Assembly (NCBI GenBank): GCA_902805865.1 | Contig: CADCUK010000007.1 | Coordinates: 1 to 54,703 of the forward strand | Source of the DNA: an uncultured Nocardioidaceae bacterium | Lineage (GTDB): Bacteria; Actinomycetota; Actinomycetes; Propionibacteriales; Nocardioidaceae | Reading direction: 5' to 3' | Length of the DNA stretch: 54,703 bases | Shown here: in pieces, positions 43,262 through 52,938 of the stretch | How positions within the stretch are numbered: the first letter of the stretch is position 1 | Layout of the letters: each line of letters begins with the position of its first letter | Made by a program: the position numbers and the translations under genes | The notes under the pieces: model-generated | What the model was told of the DNA's origin: nothing | The model's input: only the letters and a program-made list of their open reading frames with translations | The model's database searches: none

Positions 43262-43917
43262 TGGACTGGGTCCTGGGCCACCTCGACGACATCGGGTCCT
43301 ACACCGTCCAGCACGCCTGGCTCGCCGGGGTGCCGCTCGTGCTCGGGCTGCTGATCGCCGTGCCGCTCGGCTGGCTCTCCCGGCAGTACAACTGGCTCTA
43401 CACGCCGCTCGTCGTCGGGACCGGCCTGCTCTACACGATCCCGTCGCTGGCGCTCTTCATCCTGATGCCGCTGCTCCTTGGCACCACGATCCTCGACCCG
43501 CTCAACGTGGTCGTGGCGATGACGATCTACACGCTTGCCCTCCTCGTCCGCACGGTGGCCGACGCCCTGCGCTCGGTGCCGGACTCGGTGACCGCCTCCG
43601 CCACGGCGATGGGGCTGCGTCCGCTGCGGCGGCTGTTCACGGTCGAGCTGCCGCTCGCCGTACCGGTGATCTCCGCGGGGATGCGGGTGGCCGCGGTCAG
43701 CAACGTGAGCATCGTCAGCGTCGCCGCGCTCATCGGCGTGCCCCAGCTCGGCTCGCTGTTCACCGACGGGTTCCAGCGCGACTTCCTCGACCCGATCGTC
43801 TCGGGGCTGGTGGCCTGCGTGGTGCTCGCGCTGCTGTTCGACCTGGTGATCGTGGCCGCCACCCGGCTGCTCACGCCCTGGCTGCGCACCGGGGCGCCGA
43901 CGGGACGTGCCGCATGA
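43261..43917 (+). CDS. Glycine betaine/choline ABC transporter permease (OpuCB-like)
   Basis: YTIPSLALFILMPLLLG, ELPLAVPVISAGMRVAAVSNVSIVSVAALIG. Confidence 0.92.
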   Translation: MDWVLGHLDDIGSYTVQHAWLAGVPLVLGLLIAVPLGWLSRQYNWLYTPLVVGTGLLYTIPSLALFILMPLLLGTTILDPLNVVVAMTIYTLALLVRTVADALRSVPDSVTASATAMGLRPLRRLFTVELPLAVPVISAGMRVAAVSNVSIVSVAALIGVPQLGSLFTDGFQRDFLDPIVSGLVACVVLALLFDLVIVAATRLLTPWLRTGAPTGRAA

Positions 43918-44642
43918 ACGCCGTGCTGACGTGGCTCACCGACGGGGCCCACTGGCAGGGCTACGACGGGATCCTGCAGCGCACGTGGGAGCACGTCTGG
44001 TACTCCGCCATCGCGCTGGCGATCGCCGCGGCGCTCGCGATCCCCCTCGGGCTCTGGGTGGGGCACACCGGGCGAGCACGGTTCCTCGCCGTGAACCTCA
44101 CCGGCGCGCTCCGAGCCGTGCCCAGCCTGGGGCTGCTGTTCGCCTCGATCATGGTCCTCGGCTCGCGACTCGACGGCGAGCTCGCGACGCTCGTCCCCAC
44201 CGAGCTGGTGCTTGTGGTCCTCGCCGTGCCGCCGATCCTTGCGGGCGCCTACGCCGGCGTGGAGCAGGTGGACGCCGCCGCCCGGGACGCAGCGCGAGGG
44301 ATGGGCATGCGGGGCTCGGAGGTGCTGTTCAAGGTCGAGCTGCCCTGCGCCCTGCCGCTCATCTCCTCGGGGCTCCGGTCCGCCGCGCTGCAGGTGGTCG
44401 CGACGGCCACGCTGGCTGCGGCCGTCGGGCTCGGTGGGCTCGGCCGGTTCCTCCTCGACGGGCTGGCCGTGCGCGACTACGCCCAGATGGCGGGCGGCGC
44501 GATCCTCGTGGCAGCGCTGGCCCTCCTCATCGATCTCGTGGCGTCCACTCTGCAGCGAGTCGTGGTTTCTCCTGGGCTGACAGGCAAGACTGACCGTCGA
44601 GACAACGCACTACGCAGGCTGAAGACCACGGCCGCGTCCTGA
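43914..44642 (+). CDS. Glycine betaine/choline ABC transporter permease (OpuCD-like)
   Basis: RAVPSLGLLFASIMVLG, ARGMGMRGSEVLFKVELPCALPLISSGLRSAALQVVATATLAAAVG. Confidence 0.92.
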   Translation: MNAVLTWLTDGAHWQGYDGILQRTWEHVWYSAIALAIAAALAIPLGLWVGHTGRARFLAVNLTGALRAVPSLGLLFASIMVLGSRLDGELATLVPTELVLVVLAVPPILAGAYAGVEQVDAAARDAARGMGMRGSEVLFKVELPCALPLISSGLRSAALQVVATATLAAAVGLGGLGRFLLDGLAVRDYAQMAGGAILVAALALLIDLVASTLQRVVVSPGLTGKTDRRDNALRRLKTTAAS

Positions 44643-45589
44643 TGAAAGGCACCACCGTGAAGCGAACTGCCCTCCTGACCTCCCTCGCGGCCACCGCCGT
44701 GCTGGGGCTCGCCGGCTGCGGCGGCGGTGAAGAGGACCCCTTGGCATCGGACGGCGGCGACAGCTCCGACTCCGGCGGCGGCGGCTCGGTCGTCATCGGC
44801 TCGGCGAACTTCCCGGAGAACGCGCTGCTGGCCGAGATCTACGCCGGCGCGCTCGGGGCCGCCGGCGTCGAGACCGAGACCAAGCTCAACATCGGCTCCC
44901 GTGAGGTCTACCTCAAGGCGCTCGAGCCCGGCGACGAGTCCGTGGACATCTTCCCCGAGTACACCGGTGTCCTCCGGGACTACTTCGAGCCGGGTCAGCC
45001 GGGAACCGCTCCCGACGAGGTGTACGACGAGCTGGTGGCCTCGCTTCCGGAGTACCTGAAGGTCCTCGAGCCCTCCAGCGCCGAGGACAAGGACGCCGTC
45101 GTGGTGACCCAGGAGACCGCCGACGAGTACTCGCTCACCGAGATCGGCGACCTGGCCGAGGTGGCCGGTGACCTCACGCTGGGTGGCCCCCCGGAGTGGA
45201 AGACCCGTGAGACCGGCGTGCCCGGGCTCGAGAAGGTGTACGGCGTCACGTTCGGCGACTTCCGGGCGCTCGACGCCGGCGGCCCCCTCACGCTGAACGC
45301 GCTGCTCGACGGTCAGGTCGACGCCGGCAACCTGTTCAGCACCGACCCGAACATCGCCGCCGAGGACCTCGTCGTCCTCGAGGACCCCGAGGCGCTCTTC
45401 GCGGCGCAGAACGTCGTGCCGCTGGTGCGCACCGAGGTGCTCACCGACGACATCGAGAACACGCTGAACGAGGTCTCGGCCGCCCTGGACACCGACAAGC
45501 TCGGTGACCTGGTGACGCGCGTCGTCATCGACAAGGAGGACCCGGAGGACGTCGCCGAGGACTTCCTCACCGACGAGGGTCTCAACTGA
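44642..45589 (+). CDS. Glycine betaine/choline ABC transporter substrate-binding lipoprotein (OpuCC/ProX-like)
   Basis: Lipobox LGLAGCGG; VIGSANFPENALLAEIYAGALGAAGVETETKLNIGSREVYLKAL. Confidence 0.93.
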   Translation: MKGTTVKRTALLTSLAATAVLGLAGCGGGEEDPLASDGGDSSDSGGGGSVVIGSANFPENALLAEIYAGALGAAGVETETKLNIGSREVYLKALEPGDESVDIFPEYTGVLRDYFEPGQPGTAPDEVYDELVASLPEYLKVLEPSSAEDKDAVVVTQETADEYSLTEIGDLAEVAGDLTLGGPPEWKTRETGVPGLEKVYGVTFGDFRALDAGGPLTLNALLDGQVDAGNLFSTDPNIAAEDLVVLEDPEALFAAQNVVPLVRTEVLTDDIENTLNEVSAALDTDKLGDLVTRVVIDKEDPEDVAEDFLTDEGLN

Positions 45590-45609
45590 CCCAGCAGCCT
45601 CGCTTGACC

Positions 45610-45644
45610 GGAGGATCGCACCCACCTGGTGGGTGCGATCCTCC
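45610..45644. terminator. Perfect 16-bp stem, 3-nt loop hairpin after the ABC operon
   Basis: ggaggatcgcacccac ctg gtgggtgcgatcctcc. Confidence 0.8.
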
Positions 45645-45671
45645 AGTCATGTCACGGGCTACCGTCGGCTG

Positions 45672-46376
45672 ATGGACACCATGCAGGTCCCGGCGCGGTT
45701 CAACGGCCCGGCCTCGTCGGGCAACGGCGGCTGGACCTCCGGTGCGCTCGCGGAGATCTCCGGTCTCCCCCAGCCGGTGACCGTGCAGCTCCGGAGACCG
45801 CCTCCGCTCGACCGGCCGCTCCACGTGGTCCGCGACGGTGACGCGGTCGAGCTCCGGGACGGCGAGGACGTCGTCGCGGTCGCCATGCCGGGCACGGACC
45901 TGTCCTGGGAGCCACCGGCGCCGGTCGACCTGCCCACCGCCCGTGAGGCCGAGCGGTCCTACCCGGGCCATCGGTCGCACCCGTTCCCGAGGTGCTTCTC
46001 CTGTGGACCGGACCGGGACGACGGGCTGCGGATCTTCCCCGGCCGCGTCGACGGCAACCGGGTCGCAGCGACCTGGACCCCGGCGGAGGACACCGTCGAC
46101 ACCCCGGCCGTCTGGGCGGCGCTCGACTGCGTGAGTGCCTGGTCGTCGGACCTCGAGGAGCGGCCGCTGGTGCTGGCGCAGATGACGGCCCGGATCGGGT
46201 CGCCGCCGGAGGCGGGCACGCCGTACGCCGTGGTCGGGACGACCGTGCGCACCGAGGGGCGGAAGACCTGGACCGCGAGCGCGCTCCACGACCGCGACGG
46301 AGAGCTCGTCGCCCAGGCGCAGCACCTGTGGATCGCGATCGACCCGGCCGTGGTCAAGCAGCTGCAGGACGGCTGA
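45672..46376 (+). CDS. Hotdog/thioesterase-like protein of unknown function
   Basis: HPFPRCFSCGPDRDDGLRIFPGRVDGNRVAATWTPA ... VVGTTVRTEGRKTWTASALHDRDGELVAQAQHLWI. Confidence 0.6.
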   Translation: MDTMQVPARFNGPASSGNGGWTSGALAEISGLPQPVTVQLRRPPPLDRPLHVVRDGDAVELRDGEDVVAVAMPGTDLSWEPPAPVDLPTAREAERSYPGHRSHPFPRCFSCGPDRDDGLRIFPGRVDGNRVAATWTPAEDTVDTPAVWAALDCVSAWSSDLEERPLVLAQMTARIGSPPEAGTPYAVVGTTVRTEGRKTWTASALHDRDGELVAQAQHLWIAIDPAVVKQLQDG

Positions 46377-46410
46377 CTGCCCTGGCTGACTGCCCTAGCT
46401 GACTGCTCCG
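46372..46410. repeat. 13-bp tandem repeat (ggctgactgccct x2 plus diverged third copy)
   Basis: ggctgactgccct ggctgactgccct agctgactgctcc at the 3' end of the upstream CDS. Confidence 0.8.
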
Positions 46411-46417
46411 GCCGGCG

Positions 46418-47659
46418 TCAGGCGGGGTCGCGGGAGATCGGGCACGACATGCACCGCGGGCCACCTCGGCCGGACCCGAGCTCGGACCCGGCGATCGCGA
46501 CGACCTCGATCCCGGCTGCCTCCAGCCGAGCGTTGGTCTCGGTGTTCCGCTCGTAGGCCACCGCCACCCGGGGGGCGATCGCCAGCGTGTTGTTGCCGTC
46601 GTCCCACTGCTCCCGCTCGGCGGTGACCGGGTCGAGGCCGGTGTCGATCTGGTGCAGGGTGTCGATCCGCATCGCCTTCGCCGCAGCGACCAGGAACGGC
46701 TCGGCCGGCGCCACCTCGAGCACGAGGTCGCGGTCGTCCCTGCCGGGAGCGCGGTCGGGCCCGTCGGTGACCGTGACCGTGAACGCCTGCAGGTGGTCGG
46801 CGACGTTGGGGTACATCACGATCTTGTCGACGTCGACCATCGTGCAGACGGTGTCGAGGTGCATGGTGGCGCGCTGCTGCGCGATGGGTACGGCGAGCAC
46901 GGTCTCGACGAGCCCCGCGCCGAACATCTGGCGGGCCAGCCGCTCGGCACCGGCCGGCGTGGTGCGCTCACCGACACCGACCGCGACGACGCCCGGCGCC
47001 AGCAGGAGGACGTCGCCGCCCTCGACGTACTCCTGGCGCCAGCCGTGGATGTTGGGCGTGCCCGCGAAGCGCGGATGCATCGTGTAGATGAGCTCGGTGA
47101 GCTGCGTCTCCCGCTCGCGCGCCGGCATCGCCAGCGACGTCACCGCGACGTGGTCGCGCACCCAGACGCTCGAGTCGCGGGTGAAGAGCAGGTTCGGCAA
47201 CGGGTCGATGATGAACTCGTCGGAGGCCCGCAGGCTCGTGACGAGGCCGAAGCCACCCCGCACCTCGTCGTTGCGGATCCCCTCGCACAGGACGTGGGTG
47301 AGCTCCTCCGGGCTCAGCTCGGCGAGCGCCGTCGTGAGGTAGCTGCGCAGCGTGTCACCTAGGTAGAGGTCCTCGACGGTCTGGCTGATCGCCCGGGCGC
47401 GGGCCTCCTCGGACGCGAGCGTCTCGGTCAGCAGCTCGACGAGGTACACCACCTCGACGTCGCGAGACCTCAGCGCTTCGGCGAACGCGTCGTGCTCCTC
47501 CTGCGCGCGGCCCACCCACGGGATGCCGTCGAAGAGCAGCTTGTCGTTGTTGCGGGGCGTGAGCCGCTTCAGCTCCGGTCCCGGGCGGTGCAGCATCACC
47601 GTCCGCAGCCGGCCGACCTCCGTGGTGACCCCGTGCTGACGGGCAGCCTGCTCGCTCAT
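46418..47659 (-). CDS. arcA: Arginine deiminase
   Basis: [24 protein letters not shown]...[11 protein letters not shown]...[16 protein letters not shown]...[17 protein letters not shown]. Confidence 0.96.
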   Translation of the reverse strand: MSEQAARQHGVTTEVGRLRTVMLHRPGPELKRLTPRNNDKLLFDGIPWVGRAQEEHDAFAEALRSRDVEVVYLVELLTETLASEEARARAISQTVEDLYLGDTLRSYLTTALAELSPEELTHVLCEGIRNDEVRGGFGLVTSLRASDEFIIDPLPNLLFTRDSSVWVRDHVAVTSLAMPARERETQLTELIYTMHPRFAGTPNIHGWRQEYVEGGDVLLLAPGVVAVGVGERTTPAGAERLARQMFGAGLVETVLAVPIAQQRATMHLDTVCTMVDVDKIVMYPNVADHLQAFTVTVTDGPDRAPGRDDRDLVLEVAPAEPFLVAAAKAMRIDTLHQIDTGLDPVTAEREQWDDGNNTLAIAPRVAVAYERNTETNARLEAAGIEVVAIAGSELGSGRGGPRCMSCPISRDPA

Positions 47660-47688
47660 GCGGTCACCCTAGCCGGGCGGCGGCCGCG

Positions 47689-48501
47689 TCAGTGCCCGCC
47701 ACCGACGGCGGCCAGGGTGCCGGCGGCTGCCTTGCCGCGGAGGTACGTCCGGCTCGGCGACGACCCGAACTCCACCGTCACCGCGGTCCCCGTGTGGTTC
47801 GCGTTGAACCACGAGGTCATCGTGCCGTGGCACTCCCCGGTGCAGTTGAACGCCTTGATCGGCAGCCCCAGCCCCCGGGAGAGCTTGCGGACGAACGGTC
47901 GACGCTCACCGGCCTTGCCGACGCCGTACAGCGGTTGGTGGAACGACACGATGAACTTGGGGTCCACCCGGTTGACGAACCGCTTGAACGCCCGGCTCTC
48001 GGGCTCGCTGAACGGCCCCGTCCCCGAGTAGTAGCTGCCGGTCAACGGCGCCCAGCTGTGCCGGAAGTTGCGGTTCAGGTCGACGCCGCGGGAGTTGCCG
48101 CGGGTGCTCGCAGCGACGCCGTCGGGGTTCATCGTCGGGATGACCCACAGGTCGACACCGGTGATCGGCTTCCCGTCGCGCAGCGCGTCGACCACCGTGA
48201 TGCCCGCCTTCTCGTTGCCGTGCATCGAGCCGAGCACGACCGCGGTCGTCTTCGCGTCACGGTCACCGAGGTGGTACGCGCGGATCGGCCGGTCGTCCAC
48301 GCTGGTCCCGATCCGGCGTACGCCGAGGACGGTCTGTGCCTCCACCTGCTCGGAGTAGATCGGCTCGGGGCGGTCCAGCGCGGGGGTCGACTGTCGCGGC
48401 TGGGCGGTGGCCGTCCCGCCGAGCGCCGCTGCGGTGAGCATCACGAGAGCGACGCTCACGACGGCGGTCAGCTGGGCCGGCCGGGTGCGGCGGGAGGTCA
48501 T
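47689..48501 (-). CDS. Secreted M14 family zinc carboxypeptidase
   Basis: Signal peptide; VVLGSMHGNEKAGITVVDAL, WVIPTMNPDGVAASTRGNSRGVDLNRNF, TAVTVEFG. Confidence 0.9.
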   Translation of the reverse strand: MTSRRTRPAQLTAVVSVALVMLTAAALGGTATAQPRQSTPALDRPEPIYSEQVEAQTVLGVRRIGTSVDDRPIRAYHLGDRDAKTTAVVLGSMHGNEKAGITVVDALRDGKPITGVDLWVIPTMNPDGVAASTRGNSRGVDLNRNFRHSWAPLTGSYYSGTGPFSEPESRAFKRFVNRVDPKFIVSFHQPLYGVGKAGERRPFVRKLSRGLGLPIKAFNCTGECHGTMTSWFNANHTGTAVTVEFGSSPSRTYLRGKAAAGTLAAVGGGH

Positions 48502-48551
48502 GTCGGTCAACGTAGCAACGCGGAGCCGCGTTGCTGCCAAGATGTCGCGAC

Positions 48552-49535
48552 ATGAAGTACTTCGTGACCGGGGGCTCGGGCTTCGTCGGTCGCCACCTGC
48601 TGCTGCGGCTGCTCTCCGACGGTCACGAGGTGCATGCCCTGGCACGCTCGGAGGAGTCCGCGGGCGTGGTCGAGGCGCTCGGCGCCATCGCGGTGCGTGC
48701 CGACCTCGTCGACGTGCACGACGTCATCGAGGACCTCCGTGGGGCTGCCGTCGTGGTGCACGCCGCGGCGGAGACAGGTCAGTGGGGCCGTCCGGCGGAC
48801 TTCGACCGGGCCAACGTGACCGGCACGCGTCGACTGCTCGAGGCCGCGCGGCAGGTCGGCGTCCCACGGTTCGTCTACGTGAGCACCGAGGCGGTGCTGG
48901 CCGACGGGAACCCGATCCGCTTCGTCGACGAGAGCGCGCCGTACCCGAAGCGGCACGCCGGTGACTACGCACGCACCAAGGCACTCGCCGAGCAGCTGGT
49001 GCTGGCCGCCGACAGCCGTGAGATGGCCACACTCGCGGTGCGCCCGCGGCTGGTGTGGGGGCCGGGCGACACGACCGTGCTCCCGCAGATCCTCCAGGCC
49101 GCCGAGGACGGGCGCTGGGCCTGGGTCAGCGGTGGCCACTACCTGACCTCGACCTGCCACGTCATGAACCTCTGCGAGGGCATCCAGGTGGTCGCCGCCC
49201 GGGGGGTGGGCGGTCGTGCCTACTTCGTCACCGACGGTGCGCCGGTGGAGTTCCGCAGCTTCATCACCCGCTGCGCGGCCGAGCACGGCGTCACGATGCC
49301 GGAGCGGACGGTCTCCTACACGGTGGCCCGTACGGCGGCCGTGGTGCTCGACAAGGGGTGGCGGGTCCTGCCGCTGAAGGGCGAGCCGCCGGTGTCGGCC
49401 GCGGCGATGGCGCTCGGTGGCCACGAGGTCACGGTGAACGACGGTCGCGCGAGGCTCGAGCTCGGCTACGTGCCGGTGATCTCCGTCGACGAGGGCATCG
49501 CGGAGCTGGCCGGGCCCCTGAGGCGTCAGCCGTGA
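48552..49535 (+). CDS. NAD(P)-dependent epimerase/dehydratase (extended SDR)
   Basis: MKYFVTGGSGFVGRHLLLRLLSDGHEVHALARS. Confidence 0.9.
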   Translation: MKYFVTGGSGFVGRHLLLRLLSDGHEVHALARSEESAGVVEALGAIAVRADLVDVHDVIEDLRGAAVVVHAAAETGQWGRPADFDRANVTGTRRLLEAARQVGVPRFVYVSTEAVLADGNPIRFVDESAPYPKRHAGDYARTKALAEQLVLAADSREMATLAVRPRLVWGPGDTTVLPQILQAAEDGRWAWVSGGHYLTSTCHVMNLCEGIQVVAARGVGGRAYFVTDGAPVEFRSFITRCAAEHGVTMPERTVSYTVARTAAVVLDKGWRVLPLKGEPPVSAAAMALGGHEVTVNDGRARLELGYVPVISVDEGIAELAGPLRRQP

Positions 49536-50509
49536 AGGTGCTGGTGACCGGAGGCACCGGGTTCGTCGGCTCGTGGACCGCCAAGGCCGTCGAGGACGCC
49601 GGCCACCAGGTCCGGTTCCTCGTGCGGACGCCGGAGAAGCTCGCGACGTCGGTCGGCACGTTGGGCGTCGACGTCTCCGACTTCGTGGTCGGCGACATCA
49701 CCGACGCGGACTCGGTGCGGGCGGCGCTCGAGGGCTGCGACGCGGTCGTGCACTGCGCCGCGGTGGTGGCCATCGGCAGCGGCGCGGCCGAGAAGATGGC
49801 CCGGACGAACCTCGACGGTGCCCGCAACGTCCTCGGCCAGGCGGCGGAGCTGGGGCTCGACCCCGCGGTGCACGTGTCGAGCCTCGCCGCGGTCTTCCAC
49901 CCGGGGCTCACCCGGCTCACCGCGGACCTCCCGGTCGCCGACGGCCTCGACGACTACGGAGCCTCCAAGGCGCTGGTGGAGCAGTACGTCCGGGAGCTGC
50001 AGGACGGCGGAGCGCCGGTCCACATCACCTATCCCGGCATGGTCATCGGCCCACCGGCCGGCGACCAGCTCGGCGAGGCGACCGAGGGCGTGCGCGCCGC
50101 CCTGAGGCTCCGGGTGATCCCCGGTCGGCGTGCGGCATGGACCGTGTGCGACGTACGCGACCTCGGCCAGGTCCATGCCGCGCTGCTGCGTCCCGGCTCG
50201 GCACCCGGCCGGTGGGCCGCCGGCGGTGTGCGGATCGGTGTCGCCGACATCGCCCGAGCACTGGCGGAGGCCGGCGGCCGGCGGATGGTGCGGCTGCCCG
50301 TGCCGGACCCGGTGCTCCGTGGCGTCGGCCGGGTGCAGGACCGGTTGGGGCTGCACACGCCGATGACCCAGGCGGCGATGGAGTACTACACGCGGATGCC
50401 CGAGTCCGACAACGAGCCCCTCGAGCGTGAGCTCGGGGTGACGTTCCGCGACCCCTACGTGACGCTCGCCGACTCCGTCGCCGGACTCCGGTCAGCCGGG
50501 ATGCTCTGA
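49532..50509 (+). CDS. NAD(P)-dependent epimerase/dehydratase (extended SDR), overlapping the upstream paralog
   Basis: MKVLVTGGTGFVGSWTAKAVEDAGHQVRFLVR; YGASKALVEQYV. Confidence 0.9.
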   Translation: MKVLVTGGTGFVGSWTAKAVEDAGHQVRFLVRTPEKLATSVGTLGVDVSDFVVGDITDADSVRAALEGCDAVVHCAAVVAIGSGAAEKMARTNLDGARNVLGQAAELGLDPAVHVSSLAAVFHPGLTRLTADLPVADGLDDYGASKALVEQYVRELQDGGAPVHITYPGMVIGPPAGDQLGEATEGVRAALRLRVIPGRRAAWTVCDVRDLGQVHAALLRPGSAPGRWAAGGVRIGVADIARALAEAGGRRMVRLPVPDPVLRGVGRVQDRLGLHTPMTQAAMEYYTRMPESDNEPLERELGVTFRDPYVTLADSVAGLRSAGML

Positions 50510-51553
50510 CACGGTCGGCTGCTCCGGCTCGACCGACTCCTGCGCGGCGAGCTCCTGCTTGCGGCGGTCGGCGCGGAGGCTGGTCACCGTGGTGACCGTG
50601 AGCACGGCGACGATGACTCCGAGGGACCACAGGGTGGGGATCTCGGGCACCCACGACCACTGCAGGTGGCCCCAGTGCAGGGCGAGCTTCACGCCGATGA
50701 AGGCGAGGATCACCGCGAGCCCGTAGCCGAGGTGGGACAGCTTCGACAGCGCACCCTCGAGCACGAAGTACAGGGCGCGCAGGCCCAGCAGGGCAAAGGC
50801 GTTCGTGGCGAAGACCAGGAACGGGTCGCCGGTGATGCCGTACACCGCCGGCACGGAGTCGACCGCGAACACGATGTCGGTGGCGAAGACCGCGATCACC
50901 ACGAGGGCCAGCGGGGTGACCGCCCGACGCCCGTCGATCCGGCTCAGCATCCGGGGTCCTTCGTAGTCCGGGGTGACCGGGAGGAACCGGCGCACGAAGC
51001 GGACGCTGCGCAGCTGGTCCACGTCGACCTCGTGGCCGTGCCCCGTCATCGCGTCGCGCAGGATCTTGACCGCGGTGGCCACCAGCACCAGCCCGAACAC
51101 GAGGAACATCCAGTCAAAGGCGCTGAGTGCCGCCGCCCCGAGGGCGATGAAGATGCCGCGCAGCACGAGCGCCCCGACGATGCCGTACAGCAAGACCCGC
51201 TGCTGCAGCTCTCTGGGCACGGCGAACGCGCCCAGCAGCAGCAGGAAGACGAACAGGTTGTCGACGCTGAGCGACTTCTCGACGAGGTAGCCGGTGAGGT
51301 ACTCGACGCCGCGCTCGGAACCGTGCTGGGCGAAGACGTAGCCGCCGAACGCCAGGGGCAGCGCGACGTAGAACGCCGACCAGGAGAGGGCCTCCCGCAT
51401 CGAGACCTCGTGCGGCCGCCGGGTGAGCAGGAAGTCCACCGCGATCAGCACGAGCACCGTGCCGATGACGAACGCCCACAGCGTGGGTGTGCCGATGGTG
51501 TCCAGGCCGCCTCCCGCAGCGGCGGCCGGCGGTGAGTACAGGGGGATGTTCAA
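50492..51553 (-). CDS. TerC family integral membrane protein
   Basis: AFDWMFLVFGLVLVATAVKIL, VVIAVFATDIVFAVDSVPAVYGITGDPFLVFATNAFALLGLRALYFVLEGAL; TTG start. Confidence 0.92.
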   Translation of the reverse strand: MNIPLYSPPAAAAGGGLDTIGTPTLWAFVIGTVLVLIAVDFLLTRRPHEVSMREALSWSAFYVALPLAFGGYVFAQHGSERGVEYLTGYLVEKSLSVDNLFVFLLLLGAFAVPRELQQRVLLYGIVGALVLRGIFIALGAAALSAFDWMFLVFGLVLVATAVKILRDAMTGHGHEVDVDQLRSVRFVRRFLPVTPDYEGPRMLSRIDGRRAVTPLALVVIAVFATDIVFAVDSVPAVYGITGDPFLVFATNAFALLGLRALYFVLEGALSKLSHLGYGLAVILAFIGVKLALHWGHLQWSWVPEIPTLWSLGVIVAVLTVTTVTSLRADRRKQELAAQESVEPEQPTVSEHPG

Positions 51554-51556
51554 CAG

Positions 51557-51690
51557 AGGTCTCCTCAGGTCGTAGGCCTGAGGTCTCCTTCACCCGGTCC
51601 GTTCAGGACGGGCAACCTGCCGGGGTGCCACATCGGGCACCGGACTGACCGGCAAGGTTCGACGGAAGTACTCCCCTCGAGGACAAGCGT
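51557..51690 (-). ncRNA. yybP-ykoY-like (manganese) riboswitch upstream of terC
   Basis: Minus strand: ctcgaGGGGAGTActtccg ... gaaggAGACCTcaggcctacgacctgaggagacctctg TTG; conserved GGGGAGUA and AGACCU elements and TerC context. Confidence 0.75.
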
Positions 51691-51714
51691 AGTGCATCCG
51701 GCCAACCGGCCGGG

Positions 51715-52281
51715 TCAGGTCCCGCGCCGGCCGGCCTGCTCCTCGGCCATCTCGCGGAGCACCTTGCGGAGCCGTCGCGCCCCCCGGTGGCCGCGGGCCT
51801 TGACCGTGCCCAGCGGCGCGCCGAGCCGCTGCGCGACCTCTTCCTGCGTCAGCTGGTCGAAGTGCGTCAGCTCGAGGACCTGCCGCTCGTGCAGCGGCAA
51901 CCGGGCGAGCGCGGAGCGGACCTCGACGGCGTCGGCCAGCCGCTGCACCGTCTCCCGCCCGTCCTCACCGACGACGTTGCTCGCGAGCTCGACGTCGACG
52001 GTGACGACCCGGCGCGACCGGAGGGTGTCCAGGGCGCGGCGGCGGGCGATCGTGAACAGCCAGCCGCTGAAGCGGCGCTCCGGGTCGTACGACGGCGCGA
52101 ACCGCCACACGTCGAGGAACGTGCGCTGGACGACGTCCTCGGCATCGCTGGGACCGACGAACCGCGTGACGTAGGAGAGCACGCTCGGCGCGAAGGCGGC
52201 GTAGGCGTCCGCCAGTGCGGTCTGCTCCTGGCGCGCGAGCCGCAGACCGATGCCCTGCCCGACGGCGTGTGCGGTGTCCAC
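51715..52281 (-). CDS. ECF RNA polymerase sigma factor
   Basis: AFAPSVLSYVTRFVGPSDAEDVVQRTFLDVWRFAPSYDPERRFSGWLFTIARRRALDTLR; LTQEEVAQRLGAPLGTVKARGHRGARRLRKVL. Confidence 0.92.
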   Translation of the reverse strand: MDTAHAVGQGIGLRLARQEQTALADAYAAFAPSVLSYVTRFVGPSDAEDVVQRTFLDVWRFAPSYDPERRFSGWLFTIARRRALDTLRSRRVVTVDVELASNVVGEDGRETVQRLADAVEVRSALARLPLHERQVLELTHFDQLTQEEVAQRLGAPLGTVKARGHRGARRLRKVLREMAEEQAGRRGT

Positions 52282-52381
52282 GTGAGGTGTTCGCCGCCGC
52301 CGGGTTTCCGGGTTGGTCTGGGCTGGGATGATCCTGCGGTCCGGCCCGCCTGGGGGTCGGCCGCTGTCGAGGAGGAGCACG

Positions 52382-52924
52382 ATGGACGGGTTGAGGGTCG
52401 GCGGGCTGACCGGCGCACCAGCGTTGTCGAGGACGGAGCTGCTCGCCGACCCGGTCGCGGCGGCACTGTCGCGGTGGGAGGAGGGCGGCCGGGTCGAGGT
52501 CGTCGAGATCGACCCGGAGCTCGCGGACACCGCAGCGCTGACCGCGGCCTACGACCTGCCTCTCGACGCGAGCGGCAACTGCGTGGTGGTCGGCGGACGT
52601 CGCGACGGCGTCGAGCGCATCGCCGCCTGCGTGGTGCGGGCCGACACCAGGGCCGACGTGAACAACCTCGTCAAACGCCGGCTCGACGTGCGGAAGGCGT
52701 CGTTCCTCGCCACCGAGCAGGCGGTGCAGCAGACCGGCATGGAGTACGGCGGGATCACGCCTGTCGGCCTCCCCGCCGAGTGGCGGATCTTCGTCGACGA
52801 GTCCCTGACCGAGGCCGCCGTGGTGATCCTGGGCAGCGGCGTGCGTCGGTCGAAGCTGCTGATGAGCGGCACGGTGCTCGCGCACCTGCCCGGTGTCGAG
52901 GTCGTGCCCGGGCTGGGCGTCTGA
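52382..52924 (+). CDS. YbaK/EbsC (aminoacyl-tRNA deacylase) family protein
   Basis: NCVVVGGRRDGVERIAACVVRADTRADVNNLVKRRLDVRKASFLATEQAVQQTGMEYGGITPVGLPAEWRIFVD. Confidence 0.88.
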   Translation: MDGLRVGGLTGAPALSRTELLADPVAAALSRWEEGGRVEVVEIDPELADTAALTAAYDLPLDASGNCVVVGGRRDGVERIAACVVRADTRADVNNLVKRRLDVRKASFLATEQAVQQTGMEYGGITPVGLPAEWRIFVDESLTEAAVVILGSGVRRSKLLMSGTVLAHLPGVEVVPGLGV

Positions 52925-52938
52925 GCTGAGGTCGCGGC

